Source: Cyanobacteria bacterium UBA1221 (GTDB lineage Bacteria > Cyanobacteriota > Vampirovibrionia > Gastranaerophilales > Gastranaerophilaceae). From it: a stretch of 29,722 nt of DNA. The stretch lies in assembly GCA_002309425.1 (NCBI GenBank), contig DBXD01000023.1, positions 1 through 29,722 on the forward strand. The letters run 5' to 3'. Under the pieces are notes generated by a model. It worked only from the letters and a program-made list of their open reading frames with translations. It was not told the DNA's origin and ran no database searches. A program made the translations under genes and the position numbers. This document shows positions 1 to 7,081 of the stretch, in pieces (positions within the stretch are counted from its first letter, which is position 1; every line of letters begins with the position of its first letter).

Positions 1-788
1 CCTACTCGGCAGTTATGACCAATCATTACAAGGTCATCTATCTTTGTATTATCACCGATAACCGTATTTTCAATAGTGCCGCGGTCAATTGCGGTATTTG
101 CGCCGATTTCAACATTATTCCCGATAACAACACTGCCTATTGAAGGAATTTTGAAAATAACATGTTTTGTATTATCATCAGCGCTTATTGAACCTTCTTT
201 ACGAGCGTGCTCAATGTTGTCCGGATTTTCCGTAACAAAACTAAATCCGTCTGCCCCAAGCGACACACCATGGTGAAGAATTACGTCATTCCCGACCTGA
301 ACTCTGTCACCAATATTTACTCCCGGATGGAAGAAACAGTTGTTACCGATTTTTGCCTCACCGCCGATATAGCAATTTGCCATAATTTGTGTATTATCGC
401 CAATCACAGCATCATGGGAAATTACAACATTCGGACCAACTTTAACATTTGAACCCAATTTTGCTGTCGGATCAACAACTGCTGTCGGGTGGATACCGTC
501 ATTAATTCTCGGCGGAACATAGAACAATGTGATTAATTTCATCATAGCAAGACGCGGACGCTCAACCTCGATAGTTGTTAATCCGTCAATCTGAACACCA
601 AGAGGTACTAGTGCCGCTTTTGCCGAGGATTTTGCAAGATTTGCAATTTCTTCTTCACCCAGCGCTAACGCAAGAGTATTTTCATCCGCCAAAAGAGGTG
701 GCGCAATACGTTCAATCTTTGCATCATGAACTTTTGTGAGCATTCCGCCCGTAATTTGTGTAATTTCTTCTACTGTGAATTGTTTCAT
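1..788 (-). CDS. lpxD: LpxD, UDP-3-O-acylglucosamine N-acyltransferase (C-terminus cut by window edge)
   Basis: LpxD adds the N-linked acyl chain to UDP-3-O-acyl-glucosamine in lipid A synthesis, in the cytoplasm. I translated 262 residues from the ATG at 788, beginning MKQFTVEEITQITGG. An N-terminal uridine-binding-type domain is followed by left-handed beta-helix hexapeptide repeats (VVIGNN, NTVIGD and similar). The GADGFSF segment typical of LpxD is present, and DDLVMIGHNCRVG lies at the cut end; its His258 matches the catalytic histidine in the family's IAHN motif. LpxD proteins are usually about 340 residues, so some 80 residues lie beyond the edge. A strong AAGGAG site precedes the start, 12 nt after the rfaE2 stop, so the two genes form an operon. 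A segment after GADGFSF (roughly 20 extra residues including a charged stretch) looks longer than in the E. coli enzyme. Assignment is secure. Confidence 0.96.
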   Translation of the reverse strand, partial: MKQFTVEEITQITGGMLTKVHDAKIERIAPPLLADENTLALALGEEEIANLAKSSAKAALVPLGVQIDGLTTIEVERPRLAMMKLITLFYVPPRINDGIHPTAVVDPTAKLGSNVKVGPNVVISHDAVIGDNTQIMANCYIGGEAKIGNNCFFHPGVNIGDRVQVGNDVILHHGVSLGADGFSFVTENPDNIEHARKEGSISADDNTKHVIFKIPSIGSVVIGNNVEIGANTAIDRGTIENTVIGDNTKIDDLVMIGHNCRV

Positions 789-800
789 CCTTATTTCTCC

Positions 801-1268
801 TTATTTATTAATCTTATTTATTATATTTGTAGTTGATTTACCTTTAACAAACTCAATAAACTCCACTCTTGTACCGTTTTTTTTCATAATATCCGCTTCA
901 GGCAGAGTTTCCATTGTGTAGTCAGCACCTTTTGTGTAAACATCGGGTTTTATTTCGTCTAACAAATTTCTCGGACTGTCCTCGTCAAAAAGTACAACAT
1001 AATCTACACAAGACAAAGCACACAAAATTTCCGCTCTGTCATCTTCGCTATTTACCGGTCTGTCCGGTCCTTTTATCGAACGTACGGACGAATCCGAATT
1101 TAAAAGTACAATCAGTTTATCCGCAAAACTTTTGGTTTTTTGGAGGTATCTGATGTGTCCGACATGCAGAATATCAAAACATCCGTTTGTTGCAACAACA
1201 GTTTCACCCTCTTGATGCAAGCCATTTACAAGCTGTTTTATGTCTTCTCTTCTGATTACCTGCCCCAT
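801..1268 (-). CDS. rfaE2: D-glycero-beta-D-manno-heptose 1-phosphate adenylyltransferase (stand-alone RfaE domain 2)
   Basis: This nucleotidyltransferase activates heptose-1-phosphate with ATP to give ADP-heptose, the donor for inner-core LPS and also a known innate-immune signal precursor. The 155-residue protein shows NGCFDILHVGH at residues 28-38, containing the HxGH ATP-binding motif (H35, H38), then a KGPDRPVN stretch, KGADY, and a C-terminal KSTTNII that corresponds to the family's (I/K)STT(K/N)II signature. It is a stand-alone version of the domain that in E. coli HldE is fused to a kinase, so a separate heptose-7-phosphate kinase should exist elsewhere. An AAGGATG ribosome site precedes the ATG. 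It is transcribed with lpxD. Glycerol-3-phosphate cytidylyltransferase belongs to the same superfamily, but the motifs fit RfaE2 better. Confidence 0.93.
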   Translation of the reverse strand: MGQVIRREDIKQLVNGLHQEGETVVATNGCFDILHVGHIRYLQKTKSFADKLIVLLNSDSSVRSIKGPDRPVNSEDDRAEILCALSCVDYVVLFDEDSPRNLLDEIKPDVYTKGADYTMETLPEADIMKKNGTRVEFIEFVKGKSTTNIINKINK

Positions 1269-1293
1269 AACACATCCTTAATCTGTTTACTGT

Positions 1294-1302
1294 ATTTTAC
1301 CA
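1294..1302 (-). promoter_or_regulatory. Extended -10 promoter for rfaE2-lpxD
   Basis: On the minus strand TGG-TAAAAT is an extended -10 (five of six bases match TATAAT, with the TG dinucleotide), about 25 nt upstream of the rfaE2 start. I see no convincing -35 box. It would drive rfaE2 and lpxD. Confidence 0.45.
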
Positions 1303-1385
1303 AAAATAATAAATTATTGATACACATTGTTAAATTTGTAACAATTGATTGGGTAAAGGTTAAAATCAAAGTAAAAAAACTTATC

Positions 1386-1706
1386 TTATCTGCTTGTAGT
1401 TATAATAGGAATATAAGGTCTAAAGACAGGATTCCATGGAGCATACGTTTGATATTCAGGATTTCCCATTTCCTGTTTTAAGTTTCTGACATAAATATCA
1501 GCAGGAGGCAGCTCATCTACCGTAACAACTTTATATTGCGTACGGAAGTTTACTTCTCCGAAAACCTTTCTGTATAATTCCCGCATCTCAGCATCATTTT
1601 TAACTTTTTCTGCTATTTTACGTTGCGCTTCCTGAGCTTTTCTCATACTCGCATGTTTTTGTTTATCCAACCTTATCCGGCTTGTGACATCTGCTATTTT
1701 CGGCAT
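1386..1706 (-). CDS. Hypothetical basic helical protein, 106 aa
   Basis: I do not recognise this protein. The first half (to about residue 55) is rich in Lys, Arg, Glu and Ala and probably helical or coiled-coil. The second half contains VVTVDELPPADIYVRNL and a Pro/Tyr-rich tail ending in PVFRPYIPIITTSR. There is no signal peptide or membrane segment. It lies between asd (75 nt upstream) and rfaE2 on the same strand, and its start follows GCGGAGAG, a good ribosome site. A TATAAT sits at 1733-1738 on the same strand, without a clear -35 box. The ORF is credible by position, ribosome site and amino-acid make-up; its function is unknown. Confidence 0.7.
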   Translation of the reverse strand: MPKIADVTSRIRLDKQKHASMRKAQEAQRKIAEKVKNDAEMRELYRKVFGEVNFRTQYKVVTVDELPPADIYVRNLKQEMGNPEYQTYAPWNPVFRPYIPIITTSR

Positions 1707-1781
1707 AAAACTCTCCGCTTATTTACACGTATATTATATAAGCAAAAAGAAAAAATTTTTTCCAGCCTGTTGAAACATTAT

Positions 1782-2801
1782 TTAATATAATTCCATTTCT
1801 ATAACTTTTTGACAGATTCTGACTGTATTAAGTGCCGCTCCGATTCTCAGATTATCCGCAACACACCATAAAGAAATTCCGTTTTTAAAAGCAAGGTTTT
1901 TCCTTATTCTGCCGACAAAAACAGGATCAACACCGTCAGCATCACGGGTAGTCGGATATTCATAATTATCAATATCATCAATTACGGTAACACCAAAAGT
2001 CTCAGACAAAATTTTGCGAACCTCGTCAGGCGAGATTTCATTTTCAAACTCAATATCAACGGCTTCCGAGTGTCCTCTGTATACAGGAACCCTCACAGCG
2101 GTACAGGAAATCGGCAAATCTTCCGGAAGATGAAGTATCTTCTTTGTTTCGTTTACGACTTTCATCTCTTCTTTTGTATAACCGTTTTCACAGAACACAT
2201 CAATTTGCGGGATTACATTAAACGAAATCGGTTTTTTGAATGCTTTATTTTCAAAAACTTCTCCTCTCTGATGAGCTTTTGTATCTTCCGTTAATTCGTT
2301 AATTGCTGCGAGTCCCGCCCCGGATACAGCCTGATAAGTCGAAACAATGAGCCTTTTTATTTTGGCTTTTTCATGCAAAGGCTTTAAAACAAGCATCAGC
2401 TGAGAAGTCGAACAATTCGGATTTGAAATAATACCCTTATGTTTTCTTAAATCTTCATCATTTACGGTTGCAATAACGAGAGGTACATCTTTTTCCATCC
2501 TGAAAGCACTTGAATTATCAATCAGAACTCCGCCTCTTTTAACGATTTCCGGTGCAAACTTTTGAGAAGTTGAACCGCCTGCAGAGGCAAGAACAATATT
2601 AACTCCGTCAAAACTTTCCGGAGTTGCTTCTTCTACCGTATATGTTTTTCCCTGAAATTCCAGTTTTTTACCCGCACTCTTGGCACTCGATAAAAATTTT
2701 ATTTCATTATATTCAACTTTTAATTCGTCTAAAATTTGAGTTATCTCTCTTCCTACAACTCCTGTTGCGCCTAAAATTGCAATGTTTGGTTTTCTTGTCA
2801 T
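1782..2801 (-). CDS. asd: Aspartate-semialdehyde dehydrogenase
   Basis: Asd reduces aspartyl-4-phosphate to aspartate-4-semialdehyde with NADPH, the branch point to lysine, diaminopimelate (for peptidoglycan), threonine and methionine. The protein is 339 residues. GATGVVG at 11-17 is the NADP-binding loop, SNPNCST carries the catalytic Cys130, and RVPVYRGHSE carries the acid/base His244. The frame is open 25 codons further upstream, but I chose the ATG at 2801 because GAGGAAAG precedes it and the family N-terminus begins right there (IAILGATG). The length is normal and no key residue is missing. The upstream gene on the same strand ends 75 nt away, and a perfect palindrome lies in that gap. 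Confidence 0.97.
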   Translation of the reverse strand: MTRKPNIAILGATGVVGREITQILDELKVEYNEIKFLSSAKSAGKKLEFQGKTYTVEEATPESFDGVNIVLASAGGSTSQKFAPEIVKRGGVLIDNSSAFRMEKDVPLVIATVNDEDLRKHKGIISNPNCSTSQLMLVLKPLHEKAKIKRLIVSTYQAVSGAGLAAINELTEDTKAHQRGEVFENKAFKKPISFNVIPQIDVFCENGYTKEEMKVVNETKKILHLPEDLPISCTAVRVPVYRGHSEAVDIEFENEISPDEVRKILSETFGVTVIDDIDNYEYPTTRDADGVDPVFVGRIRKNLAFKNGISLWCVADNLRIGAALNTVRICQKVIEMELY

Positions 2802-2842
2802 TTTTTTGCTTTCCTCATTTATAATAATAATCTCAGTATTAC

Positions 2843-2857
2843 ATGAACTTAGTTCAT
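2843..2857. promoter_or_regulatory. Perfect 15-bp palindrome upstream of asd
   Basis: ATGAACTTAGTTCAT reads the same on both strands apart from its central base (7-1-7). It lies 42 nt upstream of the asd start and overlaps a weak minus-strand -35-like TTCATG that sits 17 nt before TTATAA. It could be an operator controlling asd. No known regulator site is recognised. Confidence 0.35.
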
Positions 2858-2876
2858 AAAGTAGTGCCACCGGCAC

Positions 2877-3515
2877 TTACCAGTTTGTTCTGGTTAAAAT
2901 TTCTTTTCCTTTTATATCATACATTTTATCTTTGTACCACAAGCCTTTAAATTTTCCGTTTGCACCGTAAGTATATTGCAAATCCTTTGATTCAAAATAT
3001 ATAGAGCCTGCAAGTTTCCCGTTTGCACGGTACTGCTTTGAATAGTACGGGAAATTGGGGTAATTGTCGGAAATTACATCAACATAGGCAAGACGTCCTA
3101 TTGCGGAATAATAATATACATGGCGCATATCTTCTTTCGGCTGAAGCGCATAAGAATATAAAATATCTTCTCCGCCGAATTTTCTGAAAAAGCCCGCCAT
3201 ATTGAAGTCTTTGCTCTCTTTCACACCGTTTGAAATCAACCTGTAATGAGATTTATAATCATCATCTTTCAGCCAGGGAATATACGTTGCTCTGAACTCT
3301 TTTTTGTTATAATTAACGCCGCCGTTTTCTCCAAACAATTCCTGTCGGTACTTTTCAACCCGTTCTTCACGCTGAAACTGCAGCATGTTTACCCATTCAA
3401 TTTTTACGGCCGCTTCCAGCACCGGAACTTTTTCTTCTTCAGCAAATCCTGCATTATAAAAGTTTCCGCCGCCAAAAATCATTATAAATGCCAGTGATAA
3501 CAAAATCTTTTTCAT
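2877..3515 (-). CDS. Secreted protein with MORN-like repeats
   Basis: The 212-residue protein begins MKKILLSLAFIMIFGG and has a classical Sec signal peptide with likely cleavage near residue 25 (AGFA|EEE), so the mature part should be periplasmic or outer-membrane associated. The mature part is rich in Tyr, Lys and Asp. Its last 50 residues hold YRANGKLAGSIYF and YGANGKFKGLWY, two short strands with an x-NGK-x-x-G pattern like MORN/YwqK repeats. The function is unknown. The start follows GAGAGGGAT and an extended -10. The next gene upstream on this strand (3602-5011) carries comparable repeats, so the pair may be functionally related, although a terminator separates them. Confidence 0.75.
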   Translation of the reverse strand: MKKILLSLAFIMIFGGGNFYNAGFAEEEKVPVLEAAVKIEWVNMLQFQREERVEKYRQELFGENGGVNYNKKEFRATYIPWLKDDDYKSHYRLISNGVKESKDFNMAGFFRKFGGEDILYSYALQPKEDMRHVYYYSAIGRLAYVDVISDNYPNFPYYSKQYRANGKLAGSIYFESKDLQYTYGANGKFKGLWYKDKMYDIKGKEILTRTNW

Positions 3516-3536
3516 AAATATCCCTCTCTTTGAAAT

Positions 3537-3545
3537 ATTATAACA
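3537..3545 (-). promoter_or_regulatory. Extended -10 promoter for the secreted MORN-like protein
   Basis: TGT-TATAAT on the minus strand is a perfect extended -10, 21 nt before the ATG at 3515. Transcription would start near 3530. The terminator of the upstream gene occupies the -35 position, so no -35 box is visible. Confidence 0.55.
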
Positions 3546-3580
3546 TGAAAAATAAAAAGGTGTGCTTGTAGCACACCTTT
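3546..3580 (-). terminator. Rho-independent terminator after the 3602-5011 gene
   Basis: A perfect 10-bp stem (AAAGGTGTGC with GCACACCTTT, 3556-3580) has a 5-nt loop. In the minus-strand direction it is followed by TTATTTTT. It begins about 20 nt after the stop codon of the gene at 3602-5011. Confidence 0.9.
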
Positions 3581-3601
3581 GTTAATTGCAATGTTTAATT
3601 A

Positions 3602-5011
3602 TTAAAGTTTTACACCCTGATTGGAATAGTATAATCTAATATTTCTTTTGGATTCCCAATACCCTTCCCGGGTTGTTTCCTGACCTTTGTAGTAATATTT
3701 AGGTTCTTTGCCATGTTCATAGATTTCTTCGATGTAAACTTTTCCATCTTTATAGCATCTGGTTACAAAAGTATTAGTGTCAATGTTTTCTATATTTTCA
3801 CTAATGAGGTTTCCATTCAAATCTTCATGGAAAATTCTATAACCATTAAATTTTTCATTACCGTCAAATACTTTTATCTCAATTTTGCCGTCAGAGAATT
3901 TTGTAACGTGTTCGCTATCCCCATTTGGTCGAGTTTTTTCAGTGCCGGTATACAATGTTTTGCCCTCAGAATCCACACCCGTTACATCCCAAGATTCATC
4001 TTTATTTTTTACACTTGTTTCTGTACCGTTAAGATTGCCGACAGCTATTGTGAAAGGGTTAACTTTCATTCTGTATGTTTCATTACCTTTTCCATCATAT
4101 AAACGTTCGCAGATAAGTTTATTATCTCTGTCATAGGTTCGTTCACGTTTTCTTGTTCCGTCATTATAGTATTCTGTTATCTCTTTTTCTATAACAGCCC
4201 CATTTTCGTCTCGATAATAATATGTTTCAGGTTCTCGGGGACCAATATGTTTCCAATCAACAGTTTCACCGGTATTTGGGTCCAGTGTTTCAATATATTT
4301 ATGACCATTCACTACTGTAACTTCTTTTATTTTTTTGTCATCCTTATTGTATGTTACTGAATTATCCGGGTTTTCTTTATCTTTAATGGTTTTGTTACCG
4401 TACTTGTCGTAAGTTGTCCTTGCCTCAAGATCTGCTTTTTCTGCAGCTTCTTGTGCTGCACGTTCAGCCGCTTCAATAGCTTCTTGATCAGCAACTTTTT
4501 TATCGTTTACTTTTACCAATGCCTCAACGAATTGATGCATTGCTTTTTTCTGACCGACTTTGTCATCATATGAATTTTCGGCTCTTTCAAGTAGTAAACC
4601 CAGCCCACCTAAACCAAACATCCATCCCAGTACACCTGCAGAAATGGTTTTATTAGAGATTTTCGCACGGATTCCATTCTCTTTCATTTCTTTATACAAC
4701 TCATCATCATTAAGTATATCCATAGATGTTGGAGTAGTTGCACCATTTCTTTCAGCGGCTTTATCTAATTGTTTAAAAAAGCCGAAAATCTCATTTGCAT
4801 CAATTTCTTTGTCTTCACCTGCAAGTTGATTAAACATAGATTCAAAGACACACTGATATTTTTTATCCACATTATTTTTACCGCCAAGTGCATCGTAAAG
4901 TTCATCAATACTTTTAATACTTTGGGCAAATTTTGTAAATTCCCTGATAGGGATTTCTCCTTTCCCCCAAAATCCGCTTACTCCAAATCTAATAGGTTCT
5001 GTTCCTGTCAT
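3602..5011 (-). CDS. Hypothetical protein with degenerate EF-hand, glycine-rich hydrophobic segment and MORN/YD-like repeats
   Basis: The 469-residue protein has no signal peptide. Residues about 64-76 (AGEDKEIDANEIF) resemble one EF-hand loop with incomplete calcium ligands. Residues 123-141 form a glycine-rich hydrophobic stretch (SAGVLGWMFGLGGLGLLL), possibly a membrane helix. An Ala/Glu-rich coiled-coil region follows (about 165-200). The C-terminal half is a run of short strands with the pattern Y-D-x-x-G/N-x (TYDKYGNKT, YNDGTRKRERTYD, LYDGKGNETY, KDGKVYIEEIYEHG), like MORN/YwqK or YD repeats. The repeats suggest an extended beta structure at a surface or membrane, but I cannot assign a role. 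The start is fixed by a full AGGAGG site 9 nt upstream. The gene is monocistronic: it diverges from uvrC and has its own terminator. Confidence 0.72.
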   Translation of the reverse strand: MTGTEPIRFGVSGFWGKGEIPIREFTKFAQSIKSIDELYDALGGKNNVDKKYQCVFESMFNQLAGEDKEIDANEIFGFFKQLDKAAERNGATTPTSMDILNDDELYKEMKENGIRAKISNKTISAGVLGWMFGLGGLGLLLERAENSYDDKVGQKKAMHQFVEALVKVNDKKVADQEAIEAAERAAQEAAEKADLEARTTYDKYGNKTIKDKENPDNSVTYNKDDKKIKEVTVVNGHKYIETLDPNTGETVDWKHIGPREPETYYYRDENGAVIEKEITEYYNDGTRKRERTYDRDNKLICERLYDGKGNETYRMKVNPFTIAVGNLNGTETSVKNKDESWDVTGVDSEGKTLYTGTEKTRPNGDSEHVTKFSDGKIEIKVFDGNEKFNGYRIFHEDLNGNLISENIENIDTNTFVTRCYKDGKVYIEEIYEHGKEPKYYYKGQETTREGYWESKRNIRLYYSNQGVKL

Positions 5012-5144
5012 AATTTTCCTCCTCGTATTTTATTAATATCCCCAAGATTTATTTCCTAATCCCGTTAATTTAATAAAAAATTTTTGTATTTGATAATTGC
5101 TTATGCCTGTCGTTTGTTTTAACAAAAGTTTACAATTAATCATT

Positions 5145-5173
5145 TTGTTATCCGCAAAAATAATTGCTATAAT
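5145..5173 (+). promoter_or_regulatory. uvrC promoter, predicted to give a leaderless mRNA
   Basis: The -35 is TTGTTA (5145-5150), the spacer 17 nt, and the -10 TGC-TATAAT (5165-5173, extended). Only 6 nt separate the -10 from the uvrC ATG at 5180, so transcription should begin at or next to the start codon. There is no Shine-Dalgarno sequence. Confidence 0.75.
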
Positions 5174-5179
5174 AAACTT

Positions 5180-6844
5180 ATGAACGAACAACTCAAACAA
5201 ACGCTAAAACTTCTGCCATCCCTTCCGGGGTGTTATATTTATTACAACAAGGACAATGAGATTATTTATGTGGGGAAAGCCAAAATTCTCAAGCGCCGTG
5301 TTATGAGTTATTTCAACCGCAAGCACCACGACAGCGTTAAGGTTAATGTTCTCGTTTCCCAAATTGAGAGAATGGAATATATAATTACAAACACCGAGGT
5401 CGAAGCATTAATCCTCGAAAATCACCTCATAAAAAAACATAAACCCCGCTACAATATACTGCTGAAAGACGACAAAAAATATCCGTATTTTCTTATCACT
5501 GATGAGGATTTCCCGAGAATCACGGTTGTCAGAAAGAAAAACCTTAACCCGGAAAAAGGACGTTATTACGGTCCTTATACAGATGTTTGCGCAATGTGGG
5601 CAACACTTGATTTTTTGAAAAAGATTTTTCCTCTGAAACAATGTAAAACTCCGAAATTCAAAGACCGCCCATGCCTGTATTATCAAATAGGACGGTGTAT
5701 GGCACCATGTCAGGGCCTTGTTTCCAGCGAAGAGTATAAAAATCTTGTACATCAGGCAGAGCTTTTTTTATCGGGTAAGCAATCTGAATTAATCAAACAA
5801 ATCGAAGAAGAAATGAATAAATACGCAGCCTCGGAGCAGTACGAAAAAGCAGCACGAATGAGGGACAGTTTATTTGATCTGAAGAAAACGTTAGAAAAAC
5901 AAAAAGTCGTTTACGAAAATACAAAACTCAACGAAGATGTCATCTCAATGCTTAACGAGGACGGTATTTTTGCAATAGTTATCCTTATGATTAGAGAAGG
6001 CCGTCTGATTGATAAAAAAGACTTTACTTATGAAGTTGAAGCCGAGGATAAAGCAGAATTTTTTGCGACATTTTTTAAAGAATACTATAATACACTATCA
6101 CTTGAGTTTCCCGACAGGATTGTTTCAAATGAACTCGAAGCGGTTGGTGAAAAAGCCCTATACGAAGAATGGCTGAACGTAATTTCCGGCAAAAACGTCA
6201 AAATAAGTTACGGCAAATCCGCACAAGGTAAAGAACTCCAGATGCTTGCCGACAAAAATGCCCGCATCGTATTAGATAACGCAAAAATCAAAAAAATGGT
6301 AAAAATCAACGAGGACTTCAATGAAATCGGCTCTTATTTAGCGGAAAAGCTGAAGCTTAAAAACTTTCCGCACCGTATGGAATGTTATGATATTTCCCAT
6401 ATTCAGGGAACAAATACCGTTGCCTCAATGGTAACCTTCATAAACGGACTGCCGAAAAAAACAGAATACAGAAAATTTAAAATCCGCTCAACCGAAGGGA
6501 AACCCGACGATTTCCAGTCAATGAAAGAAGTTCTTACAAGGCGATTTAATCACCTCGGCGATGAGAAAAAATGGGCAAAGCCGGATTTGATAATCATTGA
6601 CGGCGGCAAAGGGCAGTTGTCCAGCGTTATGCAAATAGTTGAAGAAATGGGAATAACGGGGATTGATATAGTAAGTTTGGCAAAAAGAGAGGAAGAAGTT
6701 TTTTTGCCGAAACAATCAAAATCCATACTTCTGCCGAGAGATTCCGGAGCATTGTATGTAATCCAGAGAATAAGAGATGAAGCTCACAGATTTGCAATTA
6801 CTTATCACAGAAAACTCAGAGGAAAAAGTGCACTTAATAATTGA
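5180..6844 (+). CDS. uvrC: UvrC, excinuclease ABC subunit C, lacking the C-terminal HhH domain
   Basis: UvrC makes both incisions in nucleotide excision repair, with UvrA and UvrB. The 554-residue protein has a GIY-YIG nuclease domain (GCYIYY at about 17-22 and YVGKAK at about 30-35) with HKPRYNILLKDDKKYPY beyond it. The UvrB-interacting UVR helix pair is near 205-245 (EQYEKAARMRD). The RNase H-like 5'-incision domain shows its triad: Asp in CYDISHIQG, Asp in IIDGGKGQL and His in RDEAHRFA. The protein stops at RKLRGKSALNN, exactly where other UvrC proteins continue into a tandem helix-hairpin-helix DNA-binding domain of about 55 residues. No remnant of that domain is seen downstream. Full-length UvrC is about 600 residues. 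The enzyme probably works but may bind DNA differently. Confidence 0.96.
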   Translation: MNEQLKQTLKLLPSLPGCYIYYNKDNEIIYVGKAKILKRRVMSYFNRKHHDSVKVNVLVSQIERMEYIITNTEVEALILENHLIKKHKPRYNILLKDDKKYPYFLITDEDFPRITVVRKKNLNPEKGRYYGPYTDVCAMWATLDFLKKIFPLKQCKTPKFKDRPCLYYQIGRCMAPCQGLVSSEEYKNLVHQAELFLSGKQSELIKQIEEEMNKYAASEQYEKAARMRDSLFDLKKTLEKQKVVYENTKLNEDVISMLNEDGIFAIVILMIREGRLIDKKDFTYEVEAEDKAEFFATFFKEYYNTLSLEFPDRIVSNELEAVGEKALYEEWLNVISGKNVKISYGKSAQGKELQMLADKNARIVLDNAKIKKMVKINEDFNEIGSYLAEKLKLKNFPHRMECYDISHIQGTNTVASMVTFINGLPKKTEYRKFKIRSTEGKPDDFQSMKEVLTRRFNHLGDEKKWAKPDLIIIDGGKGQLSSVMQIVEEMGITGIDIVSLAKREEEVFLPKQSKSILLPRDSGALYVIQRIRDEAHRFAITYHRKLRGKSALNN

Positions 6845-6869
6845 GAATAAGGAATTAAAAAAGTTTGCA

Positions 6870-6985
6870 GACGTGAGGACGTTAAGACGTTAGATTCATT
6901 TCAGCCTTTCGGGCACATTGGTTATATCAATTTGCACTTGCACCGTAAAGGACTTATCGTCTTATTGACTTAACGTCTTAACGTC
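6870..6985. repeat. Inverted array of 8-bp tandem repeats (GACGTTAA family)
   Basis: Three tandem copies of an 8-mer lie at 6870-6893 (GACGTGAG, GACGTTAA, GACGTTAG). Four copies in the opposite orientation lie at 6954-6985; read on the minus strand from 6985 they are GACGTTAA, GACGTTAA, GTCAATAA and GACGATAA. The outer arms give a 15-bp perfect inverted repeat (6878-6892 with 6971-6985). Inside, CCTTT (6905-6909) and AAAGG (6947-6951) can extend the fold. The unit sits between uvrC and the symporter gene, and the 237-nt gap holds no ORF. It resembles a small non-autonomous repeat or an STRR-like element. Confidence 0.75.
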
Positions 6986-7081
6986 ATATTAATATTTATT
7001 TACATTTTTAAAATACCTCTTTTGTTTTTGATACGATATTTACAGTCCGAAATTTTTGAAAACTAGACGAAAGGATATTAA

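Noticed and set aside
1707..1781. TATAAT at 1733-1738 as a separate promoter for the 1386-1706 gene
   Set aside because: No -35 or TG extension is present, and co-transcription from asd is equally likely; mentioned only in the gene entry.
2802..2876. 25-residue N-terminal extension of Asd from the upstream ATG at 2876
   Set aside because: It overlaps the previous gene's end, and the family N-terminus and ribosome site both point to 2801.
2863..2877. AGTGCC/GGCACT hairpin after the secreted-protein gene as a terminator
   Set aside because: The 6-bp stem overlaps the stop codon and is not followed by a T run in either direction.
5110..5150. Canonical LexA box upstream of uvrC
   Set aside because: Only a loose ACAAAAGTTTA match is present; it lacks the GTAC half-site, so I did not list it as a feature.
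6870..6985. CRISPR-like interpretation of the 8-bp repeats
   Set aside because: The repeats are directly tandem with no spacers and occur in two opposite orientations.
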